A DNA stretch of 64,000 bases, from positions 31,868,001-31,932,000 of the forward strand of contig OZ020244.1 in assembly GCA_963971285.1 (NCBI GenBank). The letters are read 5' to 3'. A program made the translations under genes and the position numbers. Under the pieces are notes generated by a model. The model saw nothing but the letters and a program-made list of their open reading frames with translations, had not been told where the DNA came from and made no database searches. This document shows, piece by piece, positions 11,100 through 21,600 of the stretch. The DNA comes from Astropecten irregularis (taxonomy: Eukaryota > Echinodermata > Asteroidea > Paxillosida > Astropectinidae). Positions within the stretch are counted from its first letter, which is position 1. The number at the start of each line of letters is the position of its first letter.

Positions 11100-14000
11100 C
11101 TGCAAGAGAATACAACAACAAAAAAACAACTAAGAACTGTGACTTCTGGGTATATATCTTTATCTAAAGAACTTGCTATTATTTGGCAGGTGAAATTCCC
11201 ACTCTGTGGATTTCGAGGAGAGAGAATGGTGTTAATAGATTTATATCAATTAGGGGCCAATTTCATGGAACTGTTAAAGGGACCACGATATAGGATTTAA
11301 ATTGCATTATTCCTGCTTAAAACAATAAAGTACTATATCTACAATGATATTTTGTGTCTCGAGCTAATTATTTGCTGGATTAAATATGAGAAAAAAAATG
11401 TTGAAAATGTGTGTCCAAGCTACTCCGCCCCTTGAGTGGGACCCTCATTAACATAAATCTTCCCGAATGTGTGACGTAAATCGAGGAAGCTGCAGCCGCG
11501 CGTGCGAGCCGGCGCCCCATTCATCGGCCGATCACATTGTGTACATGCATGTCCACGAAGCCTAAAATCGTTCATCAAAAATACTTTTCGAGAAAAAAGG
11601 CTTCAAAGATTTTACACACACCGCGTGTTGTAGTGCTGACTGACGGTTTTACGTTGGTCTGTGTGCGAGACGGATCACAATAGCAGCTTGCCGGGGGTCT
11701 GTGACCGCTCCATGGACCGTGCAAGTTAATATGTTTTCTAGACCTTTGATAAATTTCCGTTCCTCGATCTGCATCACGAACAGCGCCCTCAATTTGAGTC
11801 GCGGCAAATTCCCAAAAGGGGAGGCAAATTTTGGGCGGCAAAAAATCAAATGAAAAGTTCACTTGCACCAGTTTGGCTTTTAATTCACATTTAATATATG
11901 TAAATGAATTTATTTATGAAATAAAATGCGATACGCCCAGTTCACGCAGCTTGTTTCCTTTAAGCACAAAAAAAATTGCTAAGCACAAAATGTCTTGCTC
12001 AATAAAACAAACCACTATTCAAATTTCCATTATATTCATGGTCAGCAAACAAAATCCACAGAACAATCAAAAGTGATACACAACACATGGAATTTTGGTT
12101 GTGAATTTTTCCTGTTTTTATTAAGACAGAAATTTCATGGTTAGCAAATTGTTGTGCAAAGCAGCGCCATTAAATTGGCCCCCGAACTTGCAATGCACAC
12201 AGGTCAGTAAGGCTGTGGTCTAATTGGAAGGATGGTCCAAATCCATAAACAGGCATGCAACTTGGACTTTAGCAAAAAGCGAGGAAATTCCTATCTTTAC
12301 CATTCTATGTACAGTGTTTTTCACTTGTCAATGGCATAACAGTGAAATAAAAAAGAGGAAATCAGCTGAACCGGGGGCAAATTGCATGCCTGCATAAAAG
12401 CCGCTAAGCAGAAAATATTGATTATACTGAAGTGTGTATGATAAATTCAGAATCTAAGAACCTGTTGCAAAACAGTATATCATGCTTACCATGTGCTGTG
12501 CTGCCGTCGCTAGCATCATGAACTTGGGATTAAACTGCACGCAGTGCATGGGTGATTCACAGTGCTTGGACTCTAATACTGCTGTTTTTGTGCCGTTCTC
12601 TGCATTCCATACATGCACTTTACCATTCTGTGAACCTTGGGTCAACAAATAAACAAACAAAACAATTACACAAATAAATACACAAATAGGATGAGACACT
12701 AATAATTGATTATTGATTAAGCATATAACTCAAAACGTCTTCGGAAACAACAAGAAATCCAAGCAAATTATCAGATTTTAAGAAAACAAGAATTTAATAT
12801 AATTGATATCAGTGTTCACCAAGCTTGCGGAACAATTCACTAGTAAAAATAACACCATATCATCAGTACTTTTTTAAAAACAGGGGCCAATTTCACAAAT
12901 GCTTTGCGATCATCGCTAGACGGAAAATCAATTACTACTTTGCGTAGCAATTTTCCGCTTAGCGATGGATTTGGGCTTAATCGATGATCGCAAAGTGTTA
13001 GTGAAATCGGCACCTAGTGGGGCAATTCTGATGGGTTCTTTTTGTTGGTGACTTACCAGACAGAACATACTTGGCATCTGGGCTGAATGATGACTCTAAT
13101 AACAATCCCTTTTGATTAAGATGACCCTGCAAGAGCATCAAATAACAATTCATAAAGCCAATTTATACATTTATCAGCAATGTTTTCACTCAGAGACAGT
13201 TTCCTTTACATTACACTACAAGTAATATGCTTCAGGAAAAGCGATTCTCAAGTTTGTGAAAAATGAGATTCTTGATTAGATTTACAAGAGTTTATCTATG
13301 CCAATTAGGCTTGCCTTTCACCAATGTAGATGAGCGTTGCACACTTAATGCTTTTTCAGTGCACATGACATAATCATGCGCTGGCTCAGGTGGGATACGA
13401 ACCCACAACCTCCTGCTTACTAGGCCACCAAGCTAGCTGTGGTCAGTACAGGTGATTTATTTCTGAAGGCATCTGACTGTTTATGAACTGATTTGTAGTT
13501 TTTGAAAATACTAAATCCGGAACATATTCTTTTGTGAAAAGTAAAGACGAAATAACAAAAAATATAATTAGGTAGATTAAGCAGACACCCTAACAGACAA
13601 AATGGACATGACAACCCCAACCAAACAGATAACATGTTCAATCTTTTGCATACCATAAATGTTTGTTTTGGTTGTCCACTGAAAGCGTCCACCAGCCGAA
13701 TGACTGCACCGTTGGTGGATATGAGGATCAACTTCCCATCTGCGCTGAATTTCAGCGACGTCCAATCGCAATCCCTGTCCTGCTGAAGTCTGAAGGTCGT
13801 GAACGGTCCCTAGAGAGAAAAGTGATCAACAAAACAAAGGAAATGTGTTAGCAGTGATCAAGGTAACTTTATACTTTGGTTTTTGCCAAGGAAATGCAGA
13901 TTCATGGGCAAATATATCAAGAAAGATACAGCAACAGTCATCTGTGAAATTTCCAATCCCATACGGTGCCAACCTTTTGAGAAAACAGTGAAAAACGCTC

Positions 14001-17000
14001 ACAGTAATTTCAAATCTATCCACAGAAGTTTTGATCTCCCCAACATCATATATGTTTCTGGTCTTTGGTTTTACTCTTTTCTGGATAAATACAGCATTTC
14101 GGGCATAAAATTTAAATGGTACCTTTCAACCATCACCATCTTAATCTGTGAAGATTTCTGTTCTGGTGTGCTACCAAAGTATGATGTTTAATACCTTTAA
14201 TGCATGAAATAAAGTTTGTAAACAGCCATTCGAAAGGAATTTGCAGACACAATGTCATGTATTCCATCTCACTCTCTGGTTTGAGTGGACATGTTTGCAC
14301 TGTGGACGTACCTTATCGAATGACCGCAGGTCGTAGAGTTTAATAAGTTCTGAGTTGACGCCACATGCAAAAATGAGACCCTCTGGATCAAACGAGGCCA
14401 CTGGCCTACCCTGTAAATGCATCAGGCCCTGCAAAATGAAAACAAGGAAAAACTTGCATTTTGATTGTAACCAATTAGCACAATTCAAAATTCTTTATAC
14501 AATGAAAAATAATAATAACAACAACAACACAAAACTCTTGAAGGAAAATATCACCTCAGCCGAGCAAAGATGCACTCACAAATGCCAAATTACCTGCCAA
14601 CGTGTAGAAATATAAACACTATATAAGAGTCTATACTTGGCTTAAAAAGCACAATCATTTAAGCAATTTCGAAAACTGCTTAGAGCTAAATCCGCCTTGT
14701 AAAATGAATTCAAGTCGATATTAGATAGATAATAGACTATCCCCTGAGCTGTGTAGTTCTGAAGACGAACTGATGGTTGTTTATAAGAACAAGTGAAAGC
14801 TCAAACTATGACAGATGTTTTCATATTAATGTTGTGTGGAGTCAAAAACTGCCCAGAATCATCCAATATCATCTTTATATTGTACGCTTTTCTTCAAGTG
14901 TTAACCATAACTTTTTTCAAGGTTACTGAATGTAATAAAGACTTTCAAAACTTTCACAGCTTTGGGCATTTCCACAGTTTGGTGTCTATTTTTGTAATGT
15001 ATGTTACCTCATGTTTGCATATAAAGTGGCATACTTGCTGATTCCAATTACACATTTCTTTATTGGAGTCCTTCAAGAATGCTTGATCAAAATGTATTAA
15101 GTCAAAGTCACTTATTATTATTATTATTATTTATTTCTGATAATGACACCAAGGATTCCTCAAAAGTGCCCAAGGCACTGTAGCTCGCAAGCCTGATGAA
15201 ACCTTTTATTGAAAGATGATGAGAAGAAGATACAGTTTTAGAGGTGGGAGGAAAACCCCAGAGTAATATTCTGGGTAAAACCCACGGAATCAGGCAGGGA
15301 CTGAAAACCCAATCCACTTGTGAACCGAGCCGGACTTGAACCCGGTCCACAGAGGTGAAAGGCGAGGAAAGAACCGCTACGCCAACCTGACCCCCATGTA
15401 AGTTAAATTACCATGGAATTGCCCTATTGCTATAAAGCAGTCCAATCGTGTAAAGCCTGTGTGAGAAACCTTACCTGACAATTAGGAGACCTGAGATCCC
15501 AGAGTCTTACGGTCTTATCAAGAGAACCGGAAAGGAAACTGTCATCAATTGGAGACATACTTAAACTGACAACCCTGCAAAAGATAAGAGAAATTTACAA
15601 CATGTTGATAAGCTGATCAGCTAAGTGTTGACTAAAGCACAAAATTGAGATCAATCAATCCACCGTCACAAAGTACAAATGGGGTTTTTCGGTCAATCTT
15701 GAATTCTCTAGATTCTGCTTAGAAAAAAACTAATAGGCCTATCAAAAGTTTTGGATAATTAATACAAGTAATAGACTTCAGCCTTTGAGAAAGATCCTGT
15801 TAGGATTGAATCGTGTCAGCCGTCAGGCTCTTCTTACTCCAGTTGTTTTGGATAATCCATTGAAATTGTAATGTGAAAAGAATAAATCCCACTTAGAGTT
15901 AGGAGGGCCTGACGCGTTTCGATCTTAGCAGGATCTTTCTCAAAGGCTAAATGACGAAGGACAAGAACATGCAAGTGAATAGAAACACAAATGAATGGAT
16001 GAGGGTATCAGGACAATAGGTTGGGGGACATAAGACATAATGTCCCATTTTTTAATCAAATGAACCAAATGGTTCTAATGCTCTAAACAAATGTGAACAA
16101 TTTAACCTTGTTATTAATTATCAAACAGTTGTACCGGTATACTTCCAAAATTCAAGATTTTGACTTTTTTATGACAGTTCTGAAAAACCAGAACCAGAAC
16201 ACATTTAAGTATAGAAAACAATGGCTCTTGATGCACATAAAATTATATCAATCTTACTTCTTGGTGTGTCCCGAGAAATATCTCAAGTACTTGTTGTCAT
16301 GCAAGGAGAGATATCTGATGTTATCATCCATCTTATTGGACGTGTAGATGACGGTATTGACTGCATGTGTAAATCTGATCATATCCACGCCATACTTCTT
16401 ACTGTACAAAGTCTTCTTGGGTCTGCAAGACAAAGAAATGTAAATTTAAGTGGATTTTCTTTCCAAAAATATTACTTAAGATGATTGGGAGGTGCTGTTG
16501 TTGTCTACAAAGGAATGCCACTGGTATGCAACCTACACGTCTACATGACAGTGGTTCCGAAGACCCGAACTGACGCAACCTCCAGAGGTCATTTCTTTCT
16601 CAAAATCAGTCCTGGAAAAAGGCCCACTAAAACCAAGTGAAAAATTAAAGTTGCTTTGTAAATGGAGAGTGCCTCAAGTTCAGGTGAGGTTCTAGAGCCA
16701 ACATTTTTTTTTAGGGGGGAGGCTAAAACTAAAAACTGGGGGGGGGGGGGGGGCTAGACCCTTCGCATGTAATACGTCATCTTCTAACATTCACTTCTGC
16801 TGTCTTATTAGGTGTAGAAAAACAACATACATGCTATAGGCCTAGGCCCTAGCCCTACACAGCAAGTTTTTCAAGTAATGTGCGCGTAATAATTGGAAAG
16901 ATCCAGTATCATGGTATGTTCACAAATTCCCGCATTTGTTTTTCAATTGTAATTTATTTTTTGGGGACAAGACAACACTTTTGGGGGCAACAGCACCCTG

Positions 17001-17598
17001 TATTAGTATAGCCCCCCCCCCCCCCCCCCCAGAACCGTGCCTGCACTGTGCTCAAGTTCAACACAACACGTCAACCCTGCACAACTCTTTCATATGATTT
17101 TTTGTAATTAAAAATTACGGGGTTAGTGTCTTTTACACCACCCATATTATTTTCAGTATTTATTTAGCTTCTTCTGTTTCAAAATGAGATTTATTACTTA
17201 AACTTTATTCATCATTCCTGTAAACCCTAAAATGAACATATTTCGGCAATATTTCAGTGAAAAAATTCCAGTTTCTTAGGCCCTGTACTAAAAGTAAAAG
17301 TAAAATAAATAGGGCCTAGGCCTACTGAAAATAATATGGGTGGCGTAAAACTAAAAGACAATGCCAAAATGACAGTCACAGTCTAAAGTCTTTGTAATAC
17401 GATTATCAATAAGAAAAATCTCCTAAGGACATACTTTCCCTCCAAGCAGTCATAGATGATGATGGAGTCATCTTCACTACTTGATATCATTGTCTCTCCA
17501 TTGTGAGAAAAGTCAATGCTGTTTATGCGTTCAGTGTTCTGATCCTTGAACAATTTGGCAACGCGAAAGCTTCGCATCACCGAGTCGGAAAGCTTCAT
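11070..17598 (-). CDS. WDR82: WDR82: WD-repeat subunit of SET1/COMPASS and PNUTS-PP1 complexes (complete, 8 coding exons)
   Basis: Known role: a nuclear WD40 propeller (yeast Swd2) that tethers SETD1A/B H3K4 methyltransferases to Ser5-phosphorylated RNA polymerase II and also serves in PNUTS-PP1 and ZC3H4 termination complexes. Coding exons on the minus strand: 17598-17435, 16422-16258, 15574-15475, 14428-14312, 13809-13654, 13126-13057, 12635-12490, 11099-11070. They sum to 948 nt, 315 residues plus stop; human has 313. Every junction is GT-AG and phases match. It opens [17 protein letters not shown] and ends AFWLPSIDE, against human AFWLPTIDD as recalled. WD signatures include [19 protein letters not shown] and [12 protein letters not shown]. 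The start has A at -3 and is where the human protein starts. Introns carry many transposons. It lies head to head with GLYCTK. Identification is very secure. Confidence 0.97.
11253..12183. mobile_element. Family A element split by a TTAA-flanked insertion
   Basis: Family A is a roughly 230-250 bp inverted-repeat element with ends CAGGGGCCAATTTCATAGAG and its complement. Here the left end (11253-11273) is separated from the remainder (11960-12183) by 0.68 kb of foreign sequence bounded by TTAA. The right piece has the usual family words TCATGGTCAGCAAACAA and AAATTGGCCCC. It lies in WDR82 intron 7. Confidence 0.75.
11278..11959. mobile_element. TTAA-flanked insertion inside a family A copy
   Basis: Bounded by TTAA at 11274-11277 and 11960-11963, exactly where intact family A copies read CTGCTTAAGCAC. 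The ends are weakly complementary (AGGGACC and GTTTCCT). The interior 11410-11860 is CpG-rich, unlike its surroundings, and holds no recognisable transposase. The duplication suggests piggyBac-type mobilisation. Confidence 0.6.
12490..12635 (-). CDS. WDR82: WDR82 coding exon 7
   Basis: Encodes [14 protein letters not shown] to ATAAQHM (residues 259-306). The acceptor is CCCAAG after a T-rich tract, the donor GTAAGC. Confidence 0.95.
12889..13016. mobile_element. Small hairpin element related to family A ends
   Basis: The ends are GGGGCCAATTTCACAAATGC and the complementary GTTAGTGAAATCGGCAC, with inner complementary arms containing TTTGCGATCATCG. It is about 125 bp and folds almost completely. 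It lies in WDR82 intron 6. Confidence 0.65.
13057..13126 (-). CDS. WDR82: WDR82 coding exon 6
   Basis: A 70 nt exon encoding [20 protein letters not shown] and VLS (residues 235-257) plus the first base of a Gly codon. Acceptor TTGCAG, donor GTAAGT. Confidence 0.93.
13310..13445 (-). repeat. tRNA-derived SINE fragment
   Basis: Read on the minus strand it has an A-box-like TGGCCTAGTAAG and a B box GGTTCGTATCC within a tRNA-like stem, then an unrelated tail. It is too imperfect to be a tRNA gene and lies in WDR82 intron 5. Confidence 0.5.
13654..13809 (-). CDS. WDR82: WDR82 coding exon 5
   Basis: Encodes [16 protein letters not shown] to SGQPKQTFM (residues 183-234). Acceptor CTCTAG, donor GTATGC. 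Confidence 0.95.
13861..14196. mobile_element. Family B element, copy 4
   Basis: The right end is followed by TTAA (14197-14200). The left end (TTATACTTTGGTTTTTGCCA) is diverged and lacks an exact TTAA. It lies just upstream of WDR82 exon 5, in intron 4. Confidence 0.75.
14312..14428 (-). CDS. WDR82: WDR82 coding exon 4
   Basis: Encodes [18 protein letters not shown] to LYDLRSFDK (residues 144-182), in phase 0 at both ends. Acceptor TTGCAG, donor GTACGT. Confidence 0.95.
15109..15395 (-). repeat. tRNA-derived SINE, copy 1
   Basis: Minus-strand reading: a head with A box GTTGGCGTAGCGGTT and B box GGGTTCAAGTCCGG, a body of about 230 bp, and a tail of ATT repeats at 15109-15130. A second copy at 34772-35056 is about 95% identical by eye, so the family was active fairly recently. 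It lies in WDR82 intron 3. Confidence 0.85.
15475..15574 (-). CDS. WDR82: WDR82 coding exon 3
   Basis: Encodes [13 protein letters not shown] through SPNCQ (residues 111-143), a whole WD blade ending in LWDLRS. Acceptor TTGCAG, donor GTAAGG. Confidence 0.95.
15779..15949. mobile_element. Small inverted-repeat element with GCCTTTGAGAAAGATCCTG ends
   Basis: The left arm GCCTTTGAGAAAGATCCTG (from 15781) and the right arm CAGGATCTTTCTCAAAGGC (to 15947) are complementary, with further inner arms around GGCCTGACGCGTTTCGAT. Relatives lie at 20330-20546. It sits in WDR82 intron 2. Confidence 0.75.
16258..16422 (-). CDS. WDR82: WDR82 coding exon 2
   Basis: Encodes residues 56-109 ([13 protein letters not shown] to [10 protein letters not shown]), with split codons at both ends. 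Acceptor TTGCAG, donor GTAAGA. Confidence 0.95.
16681..17050. mobile_element. hAT-type non-autonomous element with exact 8 bp duplication
   Basis: CTCAAGTT stands at 16673-16680 and again at 17051-17058, an exact 8 bp target duplication. The ends share the words CAGG and GGTTCT in inverted orientation. The interior carries a G run near the left end and a C run near the right. No coding capacity. It lies in WDR82 intron 1. Confidence 0.65.
17121..17371. mobile_element. Inverted-repeat element, about 250 bp
   Basis: Arms 17124-17159 and 17323-17366 are complementary (ACCACCCATATTATTTTCAG against CTGAAAATAATATGGGTGG). It lies directly downstream of the WDR82 exon 1 donor. Confidence 0.65.
17435..17598 (-). 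CDS. WDR82: WDR82 coding exon 1
   Basis: Encodes residues 1-54 and two bases of Lys55 (MKLSDS to DCLEG). The donor is GTATGT directly after GAGGGAAA. Confidence 0.95.
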
Positions 17599-18525
17599 TT
17601 TCCCCCCGCTCTCCTTGGTCCCGTCGAATGAAAAATTGCAGTCTTTCCTCCTCCTTGAATATGTCGATGACCGTTGATTATTAAAATCACGTCCAAAAGC
17701 CTCTAATTTCGCGCGAAACTGCCATTAATAATTGTCCTAAATTCTGAGTTTCCTGCAACAATTCGCGGTTGTTCTTTTTCTAATTCTCGTGCATGCATGA
17801 ACTCTGAAAAGCGCCCTCACGTGTGGTTTCATTGCCATGCGTTTAGTCTGTTTAAAGTTGTCTGGAACCCAGGCCCTTCGCAATGTTCATCGCATGCATG
17901 CCAGGCATAGAGACACATGATGCTTGAATTATGAATTACTTTGTTTTACTTTGACCACTGTTGACCATTTACTGAGCAAGGGACAGTTCCTTGATCACTG
18001 GGGCATGCACGGAATAAGCATTAGTACTAGCTCAGCACTAGAATTTGTGTTTGGGAAGTTTTAAAGATTTTGCAGTCAAGCTCTTGAGCTGGAGAGAAAT
18101 CACTCCACTCACCAAGGGGGCGTGGCATCATTGCTAGACCTAGTCCTACACCCAGTTATTGGGGCACTGTATGTTGTAGGCCCCTACTCCATTTTTTTAA
18201 TTTTGGGACTTGAAGTACAACTGTCGAGTCCCAAAATAAAAAAAGCAGGTTGTATTTTGCTGGCACCGGCATTCTTCCTGCAAACGCTGTTGAAAATAAA
18301 ACTGTTGTAATTTGAAAGGTAATAAAATAGTCTTCGTGCCCACTAACGTACACTAATAAAGTCATGCAATGGACTAGCCTGTTCAAATTTGAGAACCAGC
18401 TTACCAAAAATAATTTGATTGTTTCGATTTTTGGCAGATTGGAAGTTTCTTACTTGGCAACAATACAAGAGTCTGGAAGAAGAAATCAGATAGACTGTAT
18501 CCACGTTTGACGTTTGACACAGTAA
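17599..18525. promoter_or_regulatory. Shared intergenic promoter region of WDR82 and GLYCTK
   Basis: The 927 bp between the two divergent start codons must hold both promoters or their nearest parts. An acceptor-like TTTTTGGCAG ends at 18437, so GLYCTK may have a non-coding first exon nearer WDR82. No TATA box was recognised. A hairpin (18192-18244) with complementary arms around TTTTGGGACT lies in the middle. The two promoters' limits are inference. Confidence 0.4.
18192..18244. repeat. Hairpin in the intergenic region
   Basis: The left arm (18192-18210) ends AATTTTGGGACT and the right arm AGTCCCAAAATAAAAAAA (18227-18244) is nearly its complement, with a 16-base loop. Confidence 0.6.
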
Positions 18526-18642
18526 ATGGCATTTTTGCCAAGCCCATGTATCACAGGAAATGTTCTAAGATGTTCCCTTCAAAGGCTACTGTCCACATCA
18601 CGATGCACTCGGTCCACAAGCAGAAGCTTTACTAAAACAATG
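18526..18642 (+). CDS. GLYCTK: GLYCTK coding exon 1 (leader peptide)
   Basis: Encodes MAFLPSPCITGNVLRC onward, ending TKTM, 39 residues. Donor GTAACC. The human exon also ends with Met just before the conserved core as recalled. Confidence 0.85.
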
Positions 18643-21600
18643 GTAACCAATGGTCACATTATTAAGTTGAAGTTCAGTAATAGCACTCCGCACTAATGCC
18701 GTCACAAAATCCCCGGATGTCAGACAAACGTTGACTCACACACGTAGTGTACATGCACGCGCACACCCACGCACGTGTGCATGGTTGCAATGTTTGTCTA
18801 AGGTTTGGTGCTATTTTTAGCGCAAGTGCGGAGCGATATTGGTTACAGCACAAAAGAAATCAGGGGCCAATTTCACGCCCCTGCTTAGCACAAAAATTTG
18901 CTAACCATGAAATTTCTGTCTTTAATAATAAAAACAGGATCATTAACAACAATATTTCCATGTGTTTTTGTGTATCACTTGTGATTGTTTTGTAGCTGTT
19001 GGTCTCTGCCCACAAATATCAAATGGAATTTGATGGTGGTTTGTTTTATTGAGCAAGACATTGTTGTGCTAAGCAAATGTTTGTGCTTAGCAGCTCCTTG
19101 AAATTGGCCCCTGGCCTAAGTGGTATCAGAGGTATATGTGTCTTTCTTGATAAATCTTTGGGTTTGCAGATATGCTAGAGTCCTTTGTGGAACTGTGTCC
19201 TCAGAAACCTTTTTCCAGTAACAGGACTCTCATTTTATTGTTGTATCTTCCTAGGATGCTAAGACGGAGAAACTGAAGCAAGATGCAAGGAGCATCTTTG
19301 CTGCTGGAGTGGATGCAGCGCTGCCTCACCGCCTGGTTGCCGAGGCCCTCCATTGCCACGGCAGCAACCTGACTGTGGGCGGGAAACAGTACAAGGTAAG
19401 AAAGACGATCACGTGAAAGAGTTGGTCGGTTTGAGTTGGAAGATCTCTTAAGGAGATGCTCTTGCACTGGAGCCAATTTCACGGCGCTGCTTAGCACAAA
19501 CATTTGCTAAGCATGACATTTCTGTCTTAATAAAAAACAGGGTTAATCACCAAATTTCCACATGTTTCCATTTCTTGTGATTGTTCTTTGGCTGTTGTTC
19601 ACTGACCATGAATATCAAATGAAATCTTCAATGGTGGTTTGTTTTATTAGCCGAGACATTTTTGTGCTTAAGCAAATTGTTTTGCGGCTCCATGAAATTG
19701 GCCCCTGGCCTGTTCTTGCAACAAAACCAGAGGTGTACGGTCTACTTAGTGTTTGAAGTGACTGAATCTTCTTTGGGAATCTGAATATTCAACCTATCCA
19801 ATCCAAGTCTGCTAGAATCTATTTCTATTCTTGCAGGATTTCTTCTTTTTTTTTTACAAAATCAGGGGCCGATTTCATAAAGCTCTGTGACGCATCGCAA
19901 TTCGATTTGCGATGCGTCGTAGCTGCATAAATAGCTCGAGCGCGGAGCCCTATTAAACTGTGATTCTATTACATATCGATACTAGCGCTGAGTGATGCTG
20001 TTTTTTCCTTTCTTCTTTAATGCAGGTTGATCACAATGTCTACATCGTTGGCTTTGGCAAAGCCGTCATTGGCATGGTGGGAGCACTGGAGTCTACTCTT
20101 GGGGAACATGTGCAGTGTGGTGTGGCCAGTGTGCCTTACGGTATTCAAGACGCTCTGAGAAAAGCTGGAAGGAGGTGGGTAACTCACAGCCTTTGTTTAT
20201 CACAAGAGTGTCACTTTAAAGGAACTGATATGTGAGATAGGTATTAGCTTGAAAAGTGAATCTCATCTTTACTTACACCCAGCATTCATCCGACAAATTT
20301 TCATTCCCACAGTAATAATAAGAATTTACTTGGAGTAGGAGGGCCTGACGCGTTTCGATTCTGGCAGGATCTTTTATCGAAGGCTAGTCAATAATAACCT
20401 GAAATGTATGAAATTCTTGGAGTTGGTTGGCCTGACGCATTTTGATCCTTGGAGGATCTTTATCAAAGGCTAATCAAAGATCCTGCAGGGATTGAATCTT
20501 GTCAGGCCCTCCTACTCCAAGCATTTTTATAAATTTCAGGTCATTATTTTGTCTGATGAGCAGTTTGCAGCAGTTTATTACTTGCAATTGAATTTACAAT
20601 ATAGCTGTTTACATCCAGAGAATACAAGTTAAGCAATGACCCACATCAGTCCAAGCATTGACTTAAGTAAAGATTCAAGAAACTATTTATAAATTTCCCC
20701 ACAGCTATATGTTACCGTCGAGCCAGTCCAAAGTAGCGATAATGGAGGGAGCCAAGGATAACCTTCCAGACACCGACTCACTGAGGGCAGCAAACAAGAT
20801 CACTGAGCTGACCAAGGCACTTGGCAAGGACGACCTCCTGATTGTCCTGGTGTCAGGTGAGGTGAGGGGAGAGCCGTTGGGAGAAACATTTCAAGAATTC
20901 TGAAAGAGCTGTACCTGAAATCTGGGTCCTTTTCCAAACCTCCGCTCCAGCTCTGACTCCAGCTTCTGCTCTATTTCATGTATCCATTATAAAATAACCG
21001 GTATCAAAATAGAGGGTTTTGGCTACGGTATGAAAGTAGATCAATCTAATTTATTGCTAAGCAAAGTGTAGTGTTGCAATAAAAACATCATTGTAAATAG
21101 TGATATTGATTGAAGTCTTCTATTAGATTACGGTAACCCTAGTGGGCTAGTGGTGGCCTTGGGCTGTTGTATTCTGTTACTACAGCACATTGTGAGGACA
21201 CACAGACTAATCAACGATTATCCTCCAATCTCATAGGCAAATTTCCTTTAAGTTCACACATTTTTTGGGGGGACGTGGAATACTTACCATCCCTTGTCTG
21301 CCAACAGGTGGTGGATCAGCCCTCCTGCCATCGCCCATCCCACCAATAACCTTACAGGACATCCATGATGTATCCAAAACACTGGGGTCGATGGGTTCAA
21401 CCATCGATGAGCTAAACACAGTCAGGAAACACCTGTCTCAACTGAAAGGGGGCAGACTTGGAAGGCTCGCTTATCCGGCACAGGTAAGGTTTATTCCAAG
21501 GGTAGATCTTGATTTAAAAACTTCATGACCCTTTCAAAGTCACGCACGGCGCAAGATTGCAAGTTTGCTAATTTTGATATCTGTATGGTTGTATTCTATT

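Noticed and set aside
13380-13440. A functional tRNA gene
   Set aside because: B box is good, but the acceptor stem does not pair and the sequence continues into an unrelated tail.
11100-17434. A let-7 microRNA in a WDR82 intron, as in human
   Set aside because: No TGAGGTAGTAGG-like word or its complement was seen in any WDR82 intron. The nearest look-alike, at about 9368-9390, lacks the seed and a hairpin.
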